From contig FN649748.1 in assembly GCA_000310025.1 (NCBI GenBank), positions 2,886,319 to 2,950,318 on the forward strand: a DNA stretch of 64,000 nucleotides, in the 5' to 3' direction. Both the position numbers and the translations under genes were made by a program. Source of the DNA: Ectocarpus siliculosus. Its lineage: Eukaryota > Sar > Phaeophyceae > Ectocarpales > Ectocarpaceae. Below the pieces are notes generated by a model. That model searched no databases and was not told the DNA's origin. It saw only the letters and a program-made list of their open reading frames with translations. Positions 23,712 to 34,492 of this stretch are shown here, one piece after another; the stretch's first letter is position 1, and each line of letters starts with the position of its first letter.

Positions 23712-23860
23712 GCCTCCCTCTGTCTCATGTCTCATGTCTCATGTCTACAAAATAATGTCTTATGTCTCATGTCCCTATACGATGATGACTGGCCTCCCTC
23801 TGTCTCATGTCTCATGTCTACATAATAATGTCTTATGTCTCATGTCCCTACACGATGAAC
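23712..23860. repeat. Two tandem copies of a ~75-bp unit built from TCTCATG repeats
   Basis: The segment CTCCCTCTGTCTCATGTCTC through TGTCCCTATACGATGA recurs almost unchanged, each copy containing four to five TGTCTCA heptamers. From 23861 to 24245 no gene is recognised. Confidence 0.85.
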
Positions 23861-24245
23861 AGCAGCCATCGCTTTGCTTATTTTCTCTTCTGCTGCAAGC
23901 TGCAAGACGGGGCAAACGTTACCACCCCATGAACAAGGAAGGGTGCTTCGCACGCCCCCCTTGGGGAGTGCGGGCAGCGCGCAAGACCCGCAGAGTGAAA
24001 AACAGATTGAGGCGCAAGGCGTTTTATTGTGTCAGTATCGACACTGGACGGCAAGTAACGGAGGCGTTTAGCACGACGAGTGTTTTGAGGCCCATGTGGA
24101 ATGGCACCCATTTACGCATTGCATTTATTTGTGTTACTTTATTATTGGGGGAAAAAAAGAATAAGGGGCAGAAGGTTACGCTATGTGCCGCTTCTCTATC
24201 TAGCGGCACGCTCCGGAACCCCCCCCCTTTTCTTGTTCGTTCGTG

Positions 24246-24606
24246 TTAAGGAGGTCCCGATTCGCAGGGTATCCGTCGATTGACTTTTACGAGAATCGGT
24301 ACACCTTCTTCGCATATGGCGTCAGCGGCCGGATACTGGTTCGAATCTCCTTGGTTGGGTGCACACTTTTTCTCCTGACTTGGATATTTTCCCATGGACA
24401 CAATGTGCGTCAGTCCTGAGAACACCTCTTGGAATCGATCCTCCTATACTATAAAGAACCTTGTGACACTTCCTTCCATCGAATTACCCATCCTGGCCAC
24501 AAGAGGTTCCCAGTTGAGGGTACATTCTGTGGGTGGAGAGTATTAAGGAGGCCCCGATTCGCAGGGTATCCGTCGATTGACTTTTACCAGAATCTGTACA
24601 CCTTCG
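24246..24606. repeat. ~60-bp direct repeat separated by ~297 bp
   Basis: TTAAGGAGG(T/C)CCCGATTC and the following 45 bp, through ATCCGTCGATTGACTTTTAC, occur near 24246 and again near 24543 with few differences. The function is unknown; it could be the ends of a small duplication. Confidence 0.8.
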
Positions 24607-24860
24607 CATTCGACATTATGTACAGCAGCCGGTATACCTAGTCATCCCCCCTCCTTCTCTGCCGTATGTTTACTTGGCTTTGCTGCACTATTATTTAACG
24701 CTTCCGGGAAGGCGAGGTGCTTGCTCATGGTACAGTAGGGGTACGCTGTGCGGGTGTTTTAGCAACGGGTGTGGCTCCCTGTGCGTGTGCTGTCAGCTGT
24801 GTCTGCTGTGTGCGCAGCCTTGCGTGCACTTTGGGGGCGCCGTGTATCGAAAAGGCCAGA

Positions 24861-25005
24861 TACCCGGGTGACCCGGGTGCCCGGGTACCCGGGTATTAGA
24901 TTGCCGACAATACCCCGGGTATCAAAATCTGTACCCGGAACCGACCGGGTATTTTTGATACCCGGGTACCCGGTCCGGATACCCGGGTATTAGATTGACC
25001 GGGTG
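24861..25005. repeat. Cluster of TACCCGGGTA palindromic units
   Basis: At least six ACCCGGGT sites, several inside TACCCGGGTA, are separated by short unlike spacers; the 9-mer TATTAGATT recurs twice. Same design as the TTCCATGGAA and CGATATCG clusters but with a different core. Confidence 0.85.
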
Positions 25006-25478
25006 ACAACCCTACATACAGGTCGCAGGCGATCAGGTCCTCCACTTGTCGACCAAATACCCAAAAAACAATGGATAGTTAATTAAAAACAAAGAAAAGG
25101 TCACCGCAGTTTTCTGATTGGCCAATTTTTTTGAAAGGAAATTTCCTGTGGACGAAAATTCCATGGTCGACCGATGACGTCAACCACGGTTGTGAGGTCG
25201 CCTTTTCGGGGAAACTCGAAAAAATCAAATTCCCCGTGATTGACCGATTGGTCTGATTGATGATAAGATTCACTCGCCGGAATCGCCGAACACACGTGTG
25301 CTCCGGACGAACGCATTTACTGCTGGCTGCACCGATCCCCTGGGCTGGATGTTGAACCCACCATCCCCTTCTCCTCTTCTTGTGAGATAATCGCATCCAC
25401 ACGACGGACGGACGGTCTTTGAAAAAAAAAAGGAGAGCTGCGACAAATCTTGACGGGAAACAATCGTCTCCAGGAAAC

Positions 25479-25778
25479 ACCCACACGCTCACAACTACAT
25501 CCTTCGCTCACAGGAGAAGAGACATTTTCTACAATACAATCGCGTCTTCACCACACGGAGTAATCGAGAGACAGATATTTTCAATCATATACACTATCGT
25601 TATTCGTGCCCATGGGTACCCATGGGCATGCCCATGGGTACCCATGGGCACGAATAACGATAGTGTATATGAGTGAAAATATCTGTCTCTCGATTACTCC
25701 GTGTGGTGAAGACGCGATTGTATTGTAGAAAATGTCTCTTCTCCTGTGAGCGAAGGATGTAGTTGTGAGCGTGTGGGT
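25479..25778. repeat. 300-bp near-perfect palindrome ending at an assembly gap
   Basis: Two arms of 150 bp are reverse complements with one mismatch noticed, centred between 25628 and 25629 in GGGCATGCCC. The centre is itself made of CCCATGGG/GGTACC units. The right arm runs straight into the N gap, so its true end is unknown. The near identity points to a very young inverted duplication, or to an assembly artefact in which one arm was joined to its own complement. Confidence 0.9.
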
Positions 25779-25878
25779 NNNNNNNNNNNNNNNNNNNNNN
25801 NNNNNNNNNNNNNNNNNNNNNNNNNNNNNNNNNNNNNNNNNNNNNNNNNNNNNNNNNNNNNNNNNNNNNNNNNNNNNN
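25779..25878. other. Assembly gap (100 N)
   Basis: Exactly 100 unknown bases, the usual placeholder for a gap of unknown size. It lies next to palindromic sequence that is hard to assemble. Confidence 0.99.
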
Positions 25879-25950
25879 GCCGTGGGTACCCATGGGTACC
25901 CACGCCCCATGGGTACCCATGGGTACCCACGGCCACCCACGGCCCACGGG
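25879..25950. repeat. GGGTACCCATGGGTACCC palindromic repeats after the gap
   Basis: Several overlapping ACCCATGGGT and GGTACC units continue the cluster that forms the centre of the 25479-25778 palindrome. The gap therefore probably lies inside one larger array. Confidence 0.8.
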
Positions 25951-26315
25951 GGACCGTAATGGCTTTCACCACCACGGGGATCACAACGGGTACCAAGATT
26001 AAGCGTACTCTATAACATCGATTAAGCGGGATCGACGAAGGCGCGGCCGCAGCGAGGTGGTACACCCAAGGTTCCGTGGGAGGCTCACAGCACAGCAGTT
26101 AGTGAGTCCAGCATTATTCCAGCTCGGCGCAAGAATGTAAAGAAAGAAAGGAAGGTATCTAAAGCTTGGTGTGGGCGTGGAGGAAAGCGCGTCAGTGTGG
26201 CCTCACCCAGATCCACGGCGCTAGGCTCACCCAGATCCACGGCGCGACGCTGAGGGCGTTGTCGCATCTCCCGTGTTTCGTACAGTGCACACGCACGCCG
26301 ATCGTCACGGAACCG

Positions 26316-26544
26316 CAATAACGTTGGTTGCGCATGGTACCACACCTCCTTGCAGTGGTTTTCGAAGCACGATTACTCTCCAGCAATAGCACTCTGTGAC
26401 GGTGCCGATTATGGCGGCGTTGGAGCGTTCTTGTCTAGGGCTATCCGAAAATGCGATCCTTGATCTCGGGATCCTCTTTCAGTCGTGAGGAAATCGAGCT
26501 CTGAGAATCGGTGGAATGGGGTGTGGTATATTGCGTCACCTACG
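26316..26544. mobile_element. Diverged copy of the 3705-3918 MITE family
   Basis: The right end (ATCGAGCTCTGAGAATCGGT through GCGTCACCTACG) and an internal block around GGCGGCGTTGGA align with the MITE at 3705-3918 in the same order. The left end is recognisable but strongly diverged, and no TA pair could be fixed. This is an older insertion of the same family. Confidence 0.65.
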
Positions 26545-27068
26545 AGTATACTCACCCGGAGGCGATGGCAGGAAACGCACGAGGCCGTCCCAGAGAAACA
26601 CCCTGGCGACTTGAAGGCTTTCAAATCCTTCACTGATCTCTTTGTGTGTTTCGACGTATTGGCTCTCCAGCTCTCCCGCATACAAACAAACCTTGACCAA
26701 AGATGGTAAACCGTTGCGGTTGCAAGAGCTGTTGCTCTCGCACCTCTGCCCCACCAGCCGGGAGGGAACCACTATCCTGGCCGGCGTAAGACTTCCGGCA
26801 AGACAAAAAGACCCAACCCCCAATACACACCCATCTCCAGCCTCAACACCTCTTCCCCTCTCTCGGTTCCTCTCGATTGCCTTACCCCTCCCACACACCA
26901 TCTAGTCTATCCGTCCATCGCCTATGTTGCTCACCCGGCCGAATTCGTCGTGGGGCAAGGTCTTGTGGAACTCTCCGGCCCGATCTGCCTCCCCGTTGTT
27001 CGCGTGGCACGCAGCCGGTGGTGCCTCCGCTTCTCCCCGTCGCCCCCTCTGCCGCTCTCTCAACGCCA
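26530..27068 (-). CDS. Candidate gene fragment, unknown protein
   Basis: A likely first exon (27068 to about 26939) reads MALRERQRGRRGEAEAPP and ends FHKTLPHDEFGR at a GTGAGC donor. Downstream on the same strand are protein-like stretches, SYAGQDSGSLPAGGAEVREQ and later HKEISEGFESLQVARVFL, the latter ending at a GGTGAGT donor near 26551, at the edge of the old MITE. These lie in different frames and the splicing between them is not resolved. No family is recognised. Confidence 0.3.
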
Positions 27069-27930
27069 TGTCCTTTCTGGCTCTGTAGACTTGCCGCCGT
27101 CTCGCGCTAGGCTGTTGTTTACGAAGCGTAAGCGGGGGAGTGGCGGGGGGTGTTGTCCGCTGGCGGCTCGACAACATTGCGTGGTGTGCATATGTGGGTG
27201 TACCGAGCGAGGGGGGAGGCGAAACCATAAAGCGGATGGTTCTGCACTTGACCTATATCCTTTGCTTTGACATGTCCACCGTTTCAAAGCTTCAAGAACT
27301 CTCCAGTTGGTTCCAAACCAACAGCCGCGACGTACATGCCAATAGCCGAAATTGCGACCAGTCCCGAAATTACAAAAAAGAATGCACACACCTTGGTGGG
27401 GTCCAATGCATCATCCCATTGGCATGCGGCGTCTTCATCAACTCCCGCATGCTGCTGCTGCTGCCGTCCTCGCTATCGGTCCTTCTTCGCCTTGTGACCT
27501 GGAACGGCACTTCCTCCTGTCGGGGATCAAAGCTTCTGTCTTCTCTTACATCGTGCAAGAATGCCAATGGTCTCTGCAGCGTGGTTTTTCGGTCTCGAAA
27601 ACATCTGCCTGTGACACACGTCCTGACCCTGGTGCCTTTGAATTACTCCTGTTCTTCAGACGTTTTCACTCCCCCCGCGATGACTTACCGCCTGTCACGT
27701 GCCAAAGCAGCGGTTCTCCTTCAACCGTAACAAATGGAACTGCCAACGGGGAACGAGGAGAGGAGCGACCGAGCGATGCGCGCGCTCCAGGTAGCGGTCG
27801 TTGCCGCCTTCATCAACGACGAGGACTGTCGGAGTGCGCAGGCGTCGGGCCTCCAGGTCTGCAACACTTGTCGCGAGGCTGTTCACGCGCCATGCATAAG
27901 GGTTGGCCCTGAGGCTCCCTCACCCTGTTG

Positions 27931-28945
27931 GCGATGGTTTTCCCGGACCCAAGCGCTTTTGTTGCTCCCAGCACATCTTCACCCTCGAGGGTCGAGGCTC
28001 ACCGACGGGTTTGGAAGGTGGAGTTGACGTATCCGGACACCCCATCGCCTCGGGGAACAGGGTCGGGTGCCGGCGGAGAGGAAGAGGTTGAGAAGGACGG
28101 AGAAATTGAACAGGACTCCGGCCCTCCAACTACCGCCGCCGACATCATGAACCGTGGCGACGCCATCTGCGCAGTCCATTGGCCTTCCGGCACCACGGAG
28201 ATATGCCTGCGGTTCTTCGACCGTTCAATCGAACGTGCCCTGTGCCCAGATGGCCTGGAACGGCTGTCGTTCGGCCAGGTTCCGACTGGGTCTCCGGCTG
28301 AGCGTCGTTCTCGTCCCTTGACCCCTGACGTGGAGTGGGTTGGAGGCACGTTCAACCAACCACTAGACGGCGCCGGATTCTCCCCTGGCATGCAAGAAAT
28401 GTATCTCGGGAGTTGCTTCAACCAGCCCATTGACAGTGTCGAGTGGCCCGCAGCCCTGGTTCTGCTCTCCCTACCCCGCTTCAACCACTCGATTCAGGGC
28501 GTAGGGTGGCCGGAGCGCCTGAAAACGCTCGAGTTCATGCCCAAACATGAGATCCTTCGCCGGCAAGACGAAAGCACCTGCCTGAGCGACATGGTAACCG
28601 AGGAGCTCGGGTTCAATCAACCTATTGGCACAGGTCTTTCCGCCGAGTGTCGAGACTCTGTGGTTTTCGGACGCTTGCTGTCAGCTCCTTACGAACGTGA
28701 CGTGGCCGAGCGGGCTTTCCACCATCGGGGTCGGAGAAGGTTTTCCCATGGCGCAGTGCGTGTGGCCGGAAAGCCTTCGCCAGCTGCACTTAGTGTACGA
28801 ACCACTTTGGGACGACGACTCCGTCCCAGACGGATGTAAACTGAACGTGGTCGAGTGGGAGCCAATCGACTGGAGAAAATTCATGAGCGCCGTGGAGGAT
28901 CTTGCCCGTGTGCCCTTCGACATGTTGGACGTGTTGATGCGTTAG
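27931..28945 (+). CDS. FNIP-like leucine-rich repeat protein, frame disrupted once
   Basis: The protein carries about six to seven repeats of roughly 23 residues with the pattern WPxxLxxLxF...FNQPI, seen as TFNQPLDGAGF, CFNQPIDSVEWPAAL, RFNHSIQGVGWPERL, GFNQPI, VTWPSGL and VWPESLRQLHL. Such FNIP-like repeats form solenoids for protein binding. The frame opens at the ATG at 27931 and runs to about 28620; the repeats then continue in another frame (FPPSVETLWFSD) to the stop at 28945. A one-base indel or sequencing error near 28615-28630 explains this. A different upstream frame from an ATG at 27734 (MELPTGNEERSDRAMRALQ) could be the true N-terminus if another shift or intron lies near 27920. 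Confidence 0.7.
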
Positions 28946-31900
28946 AAAACGCCAAAGGAGGCGTGTGCTGCGGGCGCTTTTCCTCGAGGCGAACAACCTT
29001 CGGAGCAGAAGTGGTACATGTATGACTTTGGCCAAGTACAACATATTCAGCAGTTTACGTGGTTAGACATCCGCTGGGGGAGGGTTATTTGAAAATTGAA
29101 GTGGCGGGATCCGCTGAGTCTCTCTCGTTGTTGGGGCCGATATTGAACTACAGCGGGGTGGGGATATTTTTCTTCTGGGAAATATTTTTTACGACGTTTA
29201 CCCATACCCACTTGCAAGTAGCGATAGGCATCCCGAGAGGATGTCGAGAGGCTGTCGAGAGGCTGTCGATGAATTGCTGGCCATTATCGGCAACATCGCG
29301 TGGGTACATTGTACGTGTGGTGGCCTGGCAGAGCGGTCCCTGGGAGCTTAGTCTAGATGGCGCGCTTTGCAAGTGCCTGTGGAGAAAGGTGCTTGTTGAG
29401 AAAGACAATGCGGAGTCTGCTAGTGGTTGTTTGGAGAGGTCGGCTATTTCAAGGGGTATGGACGTTATGTAAGACTCGAGAGCATTGATGTAGTCTCAAG
29501 TACATAAAGTTAGACTACTGTGGCAAGTCACTTTTCGTTATCATAAATTGCCTTCTTGTTGCGTGAGTGGGAAAAATCCCTTTCATTGACATTGATTGCC
29601 GCCTGCTTCAGAATTTAGGCTTGTGAAAGAGCTGCTTGGTGCCGCCCATGTCCCACTTGAGAGAGAAGCAGAGAAAGCATCGGGGAAACCTCCCGCTCTG
29701 TGCACGACACGGTGCAGTCAGACATCTCGTCCGTCGAAAACTCCTGGGGGGCTAAGAATAGAAGCGATATATATATAAACGTTTTGTTGGGATATCCGAA
29801 GAATTCCTATTCGTTCGGGAAAGAGCACGCTTGTCCACGGCCGGGGATCGAATTGAGCTTCGAAACGTTGATACCTACTTTCCGCCCGCAGTTTACTGCG
29901 CTCTCTGTCGGGATCATCAACCTCGAGGGAAAGCCCCACCTACAGTAGAGCCGACGCGTTTTGGGTGACAACTGAAGAACAACCGGGCAGTGCCAATGAA
30001 TCTCGGACCGTTTGAACGAGTATCGCATGCTTGCCACTGGCCCCGAAAATCATGACCGATCCGTCCAACTCTGTCTGTTAAGGGTGCGCGCCGCCTTTTT
30101 CGGCGGCGTGTGGTCGCCCAGTTGTGCAAGACTTGTGCGGCGGGGACCTCGTTATCATCCTGCCGATGGTTTCTTGCTGAAGGCAGCTGTTCGTAACATG
30201 TAAGTCAACTCCACGCAATCCCGTTCACATGAATAGTGTTGGGGTATTTCTTCGTGTCCCACTGCAAAGTCACCAAACTGTTTTTTTTCAACGAGAGATT
30301 CCTCCATTGGCAACATTTTGTCCGTAGGTGCTGTGGAAATTTGGTACCAAGAGAGCCAAGAGAGGAAGAGACGGAGTAGTATCCTTGTGGGTGGTCTGTG
30401 GTGCTGTCGTCAGTGGGTTTCATGGCGTGTATGGCCCCGGTTTTCCCCTAGAGGCTCCAAGATCTCTGTTGTGAGAATTCCATTCTGCCGGCCGTAACGT
30501 TAGTGAAAACTCTTTAAAACGAACGGTCGGCCGCCCCCCACCTGATCAAGATCTCGTAGCGATGACAATTGAATCACTTTCACATTGGTCGGGGTACCGC
30601 GGTGGAGAGTGGCGTCGAGACATGCCCCACATACGCCCAACACGTTGTTATACAAAACCTAAGGTAAAGTGGGGAGAAACACAAGTTCGTTGCGAACACC
30701 CGTTACCTCCAATTCACACGCTGAACCTCATGCAGATACCGCACAGAGGTATCGGACAAAAACAGCTTCCGAGGCGTTTCGGAGTTCGCAGTCCTTGCAT
30801 GTACCCGTGGGTTTCAGCCACCTGCGAAAAGCTACAAGGATCGTACGGCGCACTGCCATAAAATGTAGCTGACAAAGTTTATGGGATTGTGCTTTTGGTC
30901 ATGGGGCATATTTGTTGTTGTGAACGATGTCTCAACACTTAACTGCGTTGGAAGCTGAACCTGCGCTGAGAACGCCAGAACAAAATTGTTCGCCGCGAAG
31001 CAATGTGAACGAACGACCTTGATGCGCGTATACACATTTATTAGACGCAAATCGTGATGGTGATGTGGGACTCCCTCGATAATCCACATCGTGGTGCCGA
31101 TGTATTGGTCGCCAATATATGAATGGTGGCAACACGCAGGTCCGCTCACCCAGGCATCATCTGGGGTGCTTATGTCCGGCACCACTCCTCTGTTCTGCAG
31201 GAATGCTCATGCGCATAGGACCTTTTACGCCCAATCGTCTTAAGGAGCGTTGGATGTCCAACGAACGAAGAAGCCTCTCGGCCTCATTCACTCTCGAGGA
31301 TCAATAAAAATCCGTAGACTCTATTTTGCAGACAGGACTTTTTCCTGCTCGTGATGTGTGGCTCTGGCCACAGACGCAGACTGTTTACATCTGTTTGCGT
31401 CTAGTGTGCCTTCTTGTTTTCATTTTCCGATCTAATGCATCGTAGACTGTTGTAGTCTACCGCTGTACCAATATTGTGGCGGTTTTTCCACACCTCGCCG
31501 TTGGTTGCCCCTCAGTGATGAAAAGTAGGGCAAACACTCATCCATGATTCATGTGTTGGGTGCAAAGTGATTGCTGTGACGAATAGCTGAGATGTACGTG
31601 ATATTGCACCCGTAACAGGCTGATAGATTTCATACTAATATTCATTTCCTCAGCACACCGCGCCGCTGCTGAATGTAGGAATACCCTGGACCGATCAGAA
31701 ACGAATGAGTTGGTTTCGTCATCAACACAAAATCGATTTGGCGACAATGGCATCAATGATTTGCCATTATTGCTTCCATACTGAATATCACATGATGAAT
31801 GAATGTGAACATCTGTAAATTCCAAAGGGTCTATAGAGTATTAACATACAAAATTTTGGTGGTATGGATTGCCACGCGTCCCGTCAATATATTCACGGAA

Positions 31901-33727
31901 CACATCAGGATGAGGTCCGCACACGTAGCAATCCCTGAAGACCCTGATGATGACCCACACGTAGTAGTTTCTTGTTCGCTCGATTATCTCTTGACACAGC
32001 ACGTTCGCGCGCGGGCCTCTCGTAGGGCTTTGCAGTCCCAGATCAATTTTTCTCGCCTAGAACTACGTTCAGATCTATCTTATATATAGTCAATGGTGGC
32101 ATTATTGCCACTATATCGGGAAAAAAAGCTTTGATGCTTCCGCTACGGACAGTTGTTCCTGGATCTTCACTCGTGTGAATGCGTTATACATTTAGGGTCC
32201 GCCCTCTTTGGTTGCGTGCACTGGTCCAGTATCCGCGTGAAACCAAACGCAGGCGTCTGCCCATCACGTGTGCGTTTACACTTGATCGTCTTGTGACAAC
32301 GAGGCCTTTGGCGATCGCACCCTACCTTTGCCTTTGTGTGCAGGCAGACTGCACAAAGTGCCACTATCTTGTTTTGTTTTGTCTGGCCATCCATGATGGG
32401 GTTCAACGCAAGCAAAACACGCATCCATGTTGAAGCATCAATGTACGTACGCGAAACCAACTGGAGCAACCTAGTTCAACACGCCGAACACTCCCTCCTC
32501 CGGCGCATCAATCCCAACCGCCACGATGCTTTTGCACCTGTAGGCGTCAACCGACCAATCAATACCACTACACTATGGCCAACCGCGTGACGGTCTAGCG
32601 GCGCGTGCTGCGAAGAATGCCATTTTTGCCTTACGGAGGAAATGCCTGGCCTCGCCAATGTCACACGACTCCGCGTACTCTTCTAGAGGACCAAAAATCC
32701 CAGACAGTTGCGCGAACCATGGCGGCGCCTTAATCCCTCCACCTCTCTCACTCTAAGAATCTTCGGTGTTGTCTAGCTCTACCTCGTTGTCACAAAATGT
32801 GTCCTCTTTGACGTACATGTTGCCAACGTTATAAAACAAATCTCCCTTGCGTCTTTGGACAGAGCTTTGTTGTGAAAAACAGGGAGGCTCCGGCGGTTTG
32901 AATTGCCACTATTGGGGGGGTGAGATGCCCAAAATGCCACTTTTGAAGGCCCCGTCCTCAATACCACTATATCGGGTTGAGATTGTGACAAGAGATTTTG
33001 ATGCCACTATTGAGGGCATTTCACTATTCAGGGTGCCACTATATCGGGACCACTACTGTACCCCATAGCACTAGCCCACCCTGGAGGTTGTATATGCACA
33101 TACGTCAAACCCCGGCTATAACTAAGTCTTGGCACAGCAGCAGCAGGTGCGTGGCGCGACCAAAACGTATCTCATTCACTCCGCGGGTGTGAGTTGAAAC
33201 CGTCAGCACAAGAAGACAGTAGATGCACATCATTGAAGAGGGTGACGAATGGTGTTGCTGCCGCATACGTTGCTCGTTCATGCGAATGGTACATAGTAAT
33301 TCCTGCTGCAAGGAACGATAAAAAGGCGTGCTCGGGTTTCATAGTAGAAGCAGGCTTTTCGTGTTGGGTCGGTGCGTTGTGCTGCATATCAAATCTATGA
33401 AATCGAAAATGAATTCGAATCTTCGCATTGCTTTCTTGGGGAAAACAAGAGATTTGGCAGACGCGGTGTCCAAACCGCCACGACTGAGGAGACATGAACC
33501 CAATCGATAAAGAGCACGCTCTACCTGGCACGCACTTTGCACAAGTCTCAATCAATGTAGTGACCCCAAGGCTGCGGTATTGTGTGAAATTGGACAAAGC
33601 GAGCGTGGAGGGGGTACGCGGCTGTACTTCTTCGGTGGTGTGGGGGGGTGACAAAACCACAACACATTAACCCACCGCACAGCAGCCAACAGCACTTAGC
33701 AGTGCATATACACCGCAGCGGAGATCG
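28946..33727. other. Long stretch without a supported gene
   Basis: Only short open frames without motifs are present. Degenerate repeats containing CCACTATATCGGG occur near 32110 and in 32961-33060. Neither strand shows a chain of exons with matching phases. The frame at 33172-33660 (minus) is long but has no family features. Confidence 0.45.
32961..33060. repeat. Dispersed repeat, second copy near 63518
   Basis: GTTGAGATTGTGACAAGAG followed by (A/C)TTTTGATGCCA occurs at 32976-33005 and again at 63518-63548. Around the first copy, CCACTATATCGGG occurs twice and a related site lies near 32110. This is a low-copy family of unknown type, perhaps remnants of a MITE. Confidence 0.6.
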
Positions 33728-33869
33728 ATGCGAGGGGCAGAGTACTTCGTTCTTATACTAGCACTCCTACTATCTCCGCAGCAAGGGCAGTGCTTTCGAA
33801 TCCCAAGCAGCCTCAGGCGCCGAGAATGCACTTGGAAACGCAGGAGCAGCGAGGATGTTCATGATCAAG
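33728..33869 (+). CDS. Candidate leader exon: signal peptide with plastid-type junction
   Basis: An ATG opens MRGAEYFVLILALLLSPQQ then GQCFRIPSSLRRR: a hydrophobic signal peptide, a small residue, a Phe and a basic Ser/Arg-rich stretch. That order (ER signal, then Phe at the cleavage site, then transit peptide) is the known bipartite plastid signal of algae with complex plastids. A donor AAG/GTGCCA ends it in phase 1. It lies 765 bp upstream of the phosphatase frame on the same strand and is a natural candidate for its first exon, but an intermediate exon with matching phase was not found. Confidence 0.45.
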
Positions 33870-34492
33870 GTGCCACTGCGTACATACATCCCACGTGTAT
33901 CTCGTGCACAGCAACTGACTGACGGTAGTAATTCGTTAAGCAGCCCGCCGCGCACTCTTGTGTGTTGACGACCTTTAAACAGTTGGCAAGAGGAGCTGTG
34001 ATATGGCCTTCTAGTCACCACCGATCGCTTTCAGCGTGGAAGTACATGCCTCGTTTGAGGGCGCGGCGTTTGTGGTTTTTGAATTGAAGGCCGCTCTGCG
34101 CACTGCGATCGCACCCTGGACGCACAGCCGCTGTATGTAGCGGTAATTATGTTGCAGGCGTGTCCATAAGGCGGCGTTTGCTTGCACAGCACACACGGAT
34201 AAGCGTGCACATCATTTCGTCTGAAACCTCACTGCCTGAAGGTAGAGAATGGATAGCGGCTGGGTCACTGCTGAAGGCCTCGTTACGCAGTATAACACCC
34301 CCCCCGCGCGCATCCGTCATGAACCTCCGCTCGCTCCGAGCGAACACTTTTATAGTCAAGTCACAACCCCGGGTGGCACCATCTTTCGTGTATGGGACAA
34401 TGACCAAGCCAAGACATTGGAGGGGCTTGTACTTCATCGACTGCCTTTTGATGGCTGGTCGCGATGATTTCAACTCAGCCTGAGCAGTCCGA

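Noticed and set aside
23712-23860. CRISPR-like repeat array
   Set aside because: Units are simple TCTCATG repeats in two tandem blocks, without unique spacers of constant length, in a eukaryotic genome.
24337-24350. Possible B box (GGTTCGAATCTCC)
   Set aside because: It departs from the consensus and no A box lies at the right distance upstream.
33172-33660. Long minus-strand frame considered as a retroelement remnant
   Set aside because: No polymerase, RNase H or integrase motif could be identified in any frame.
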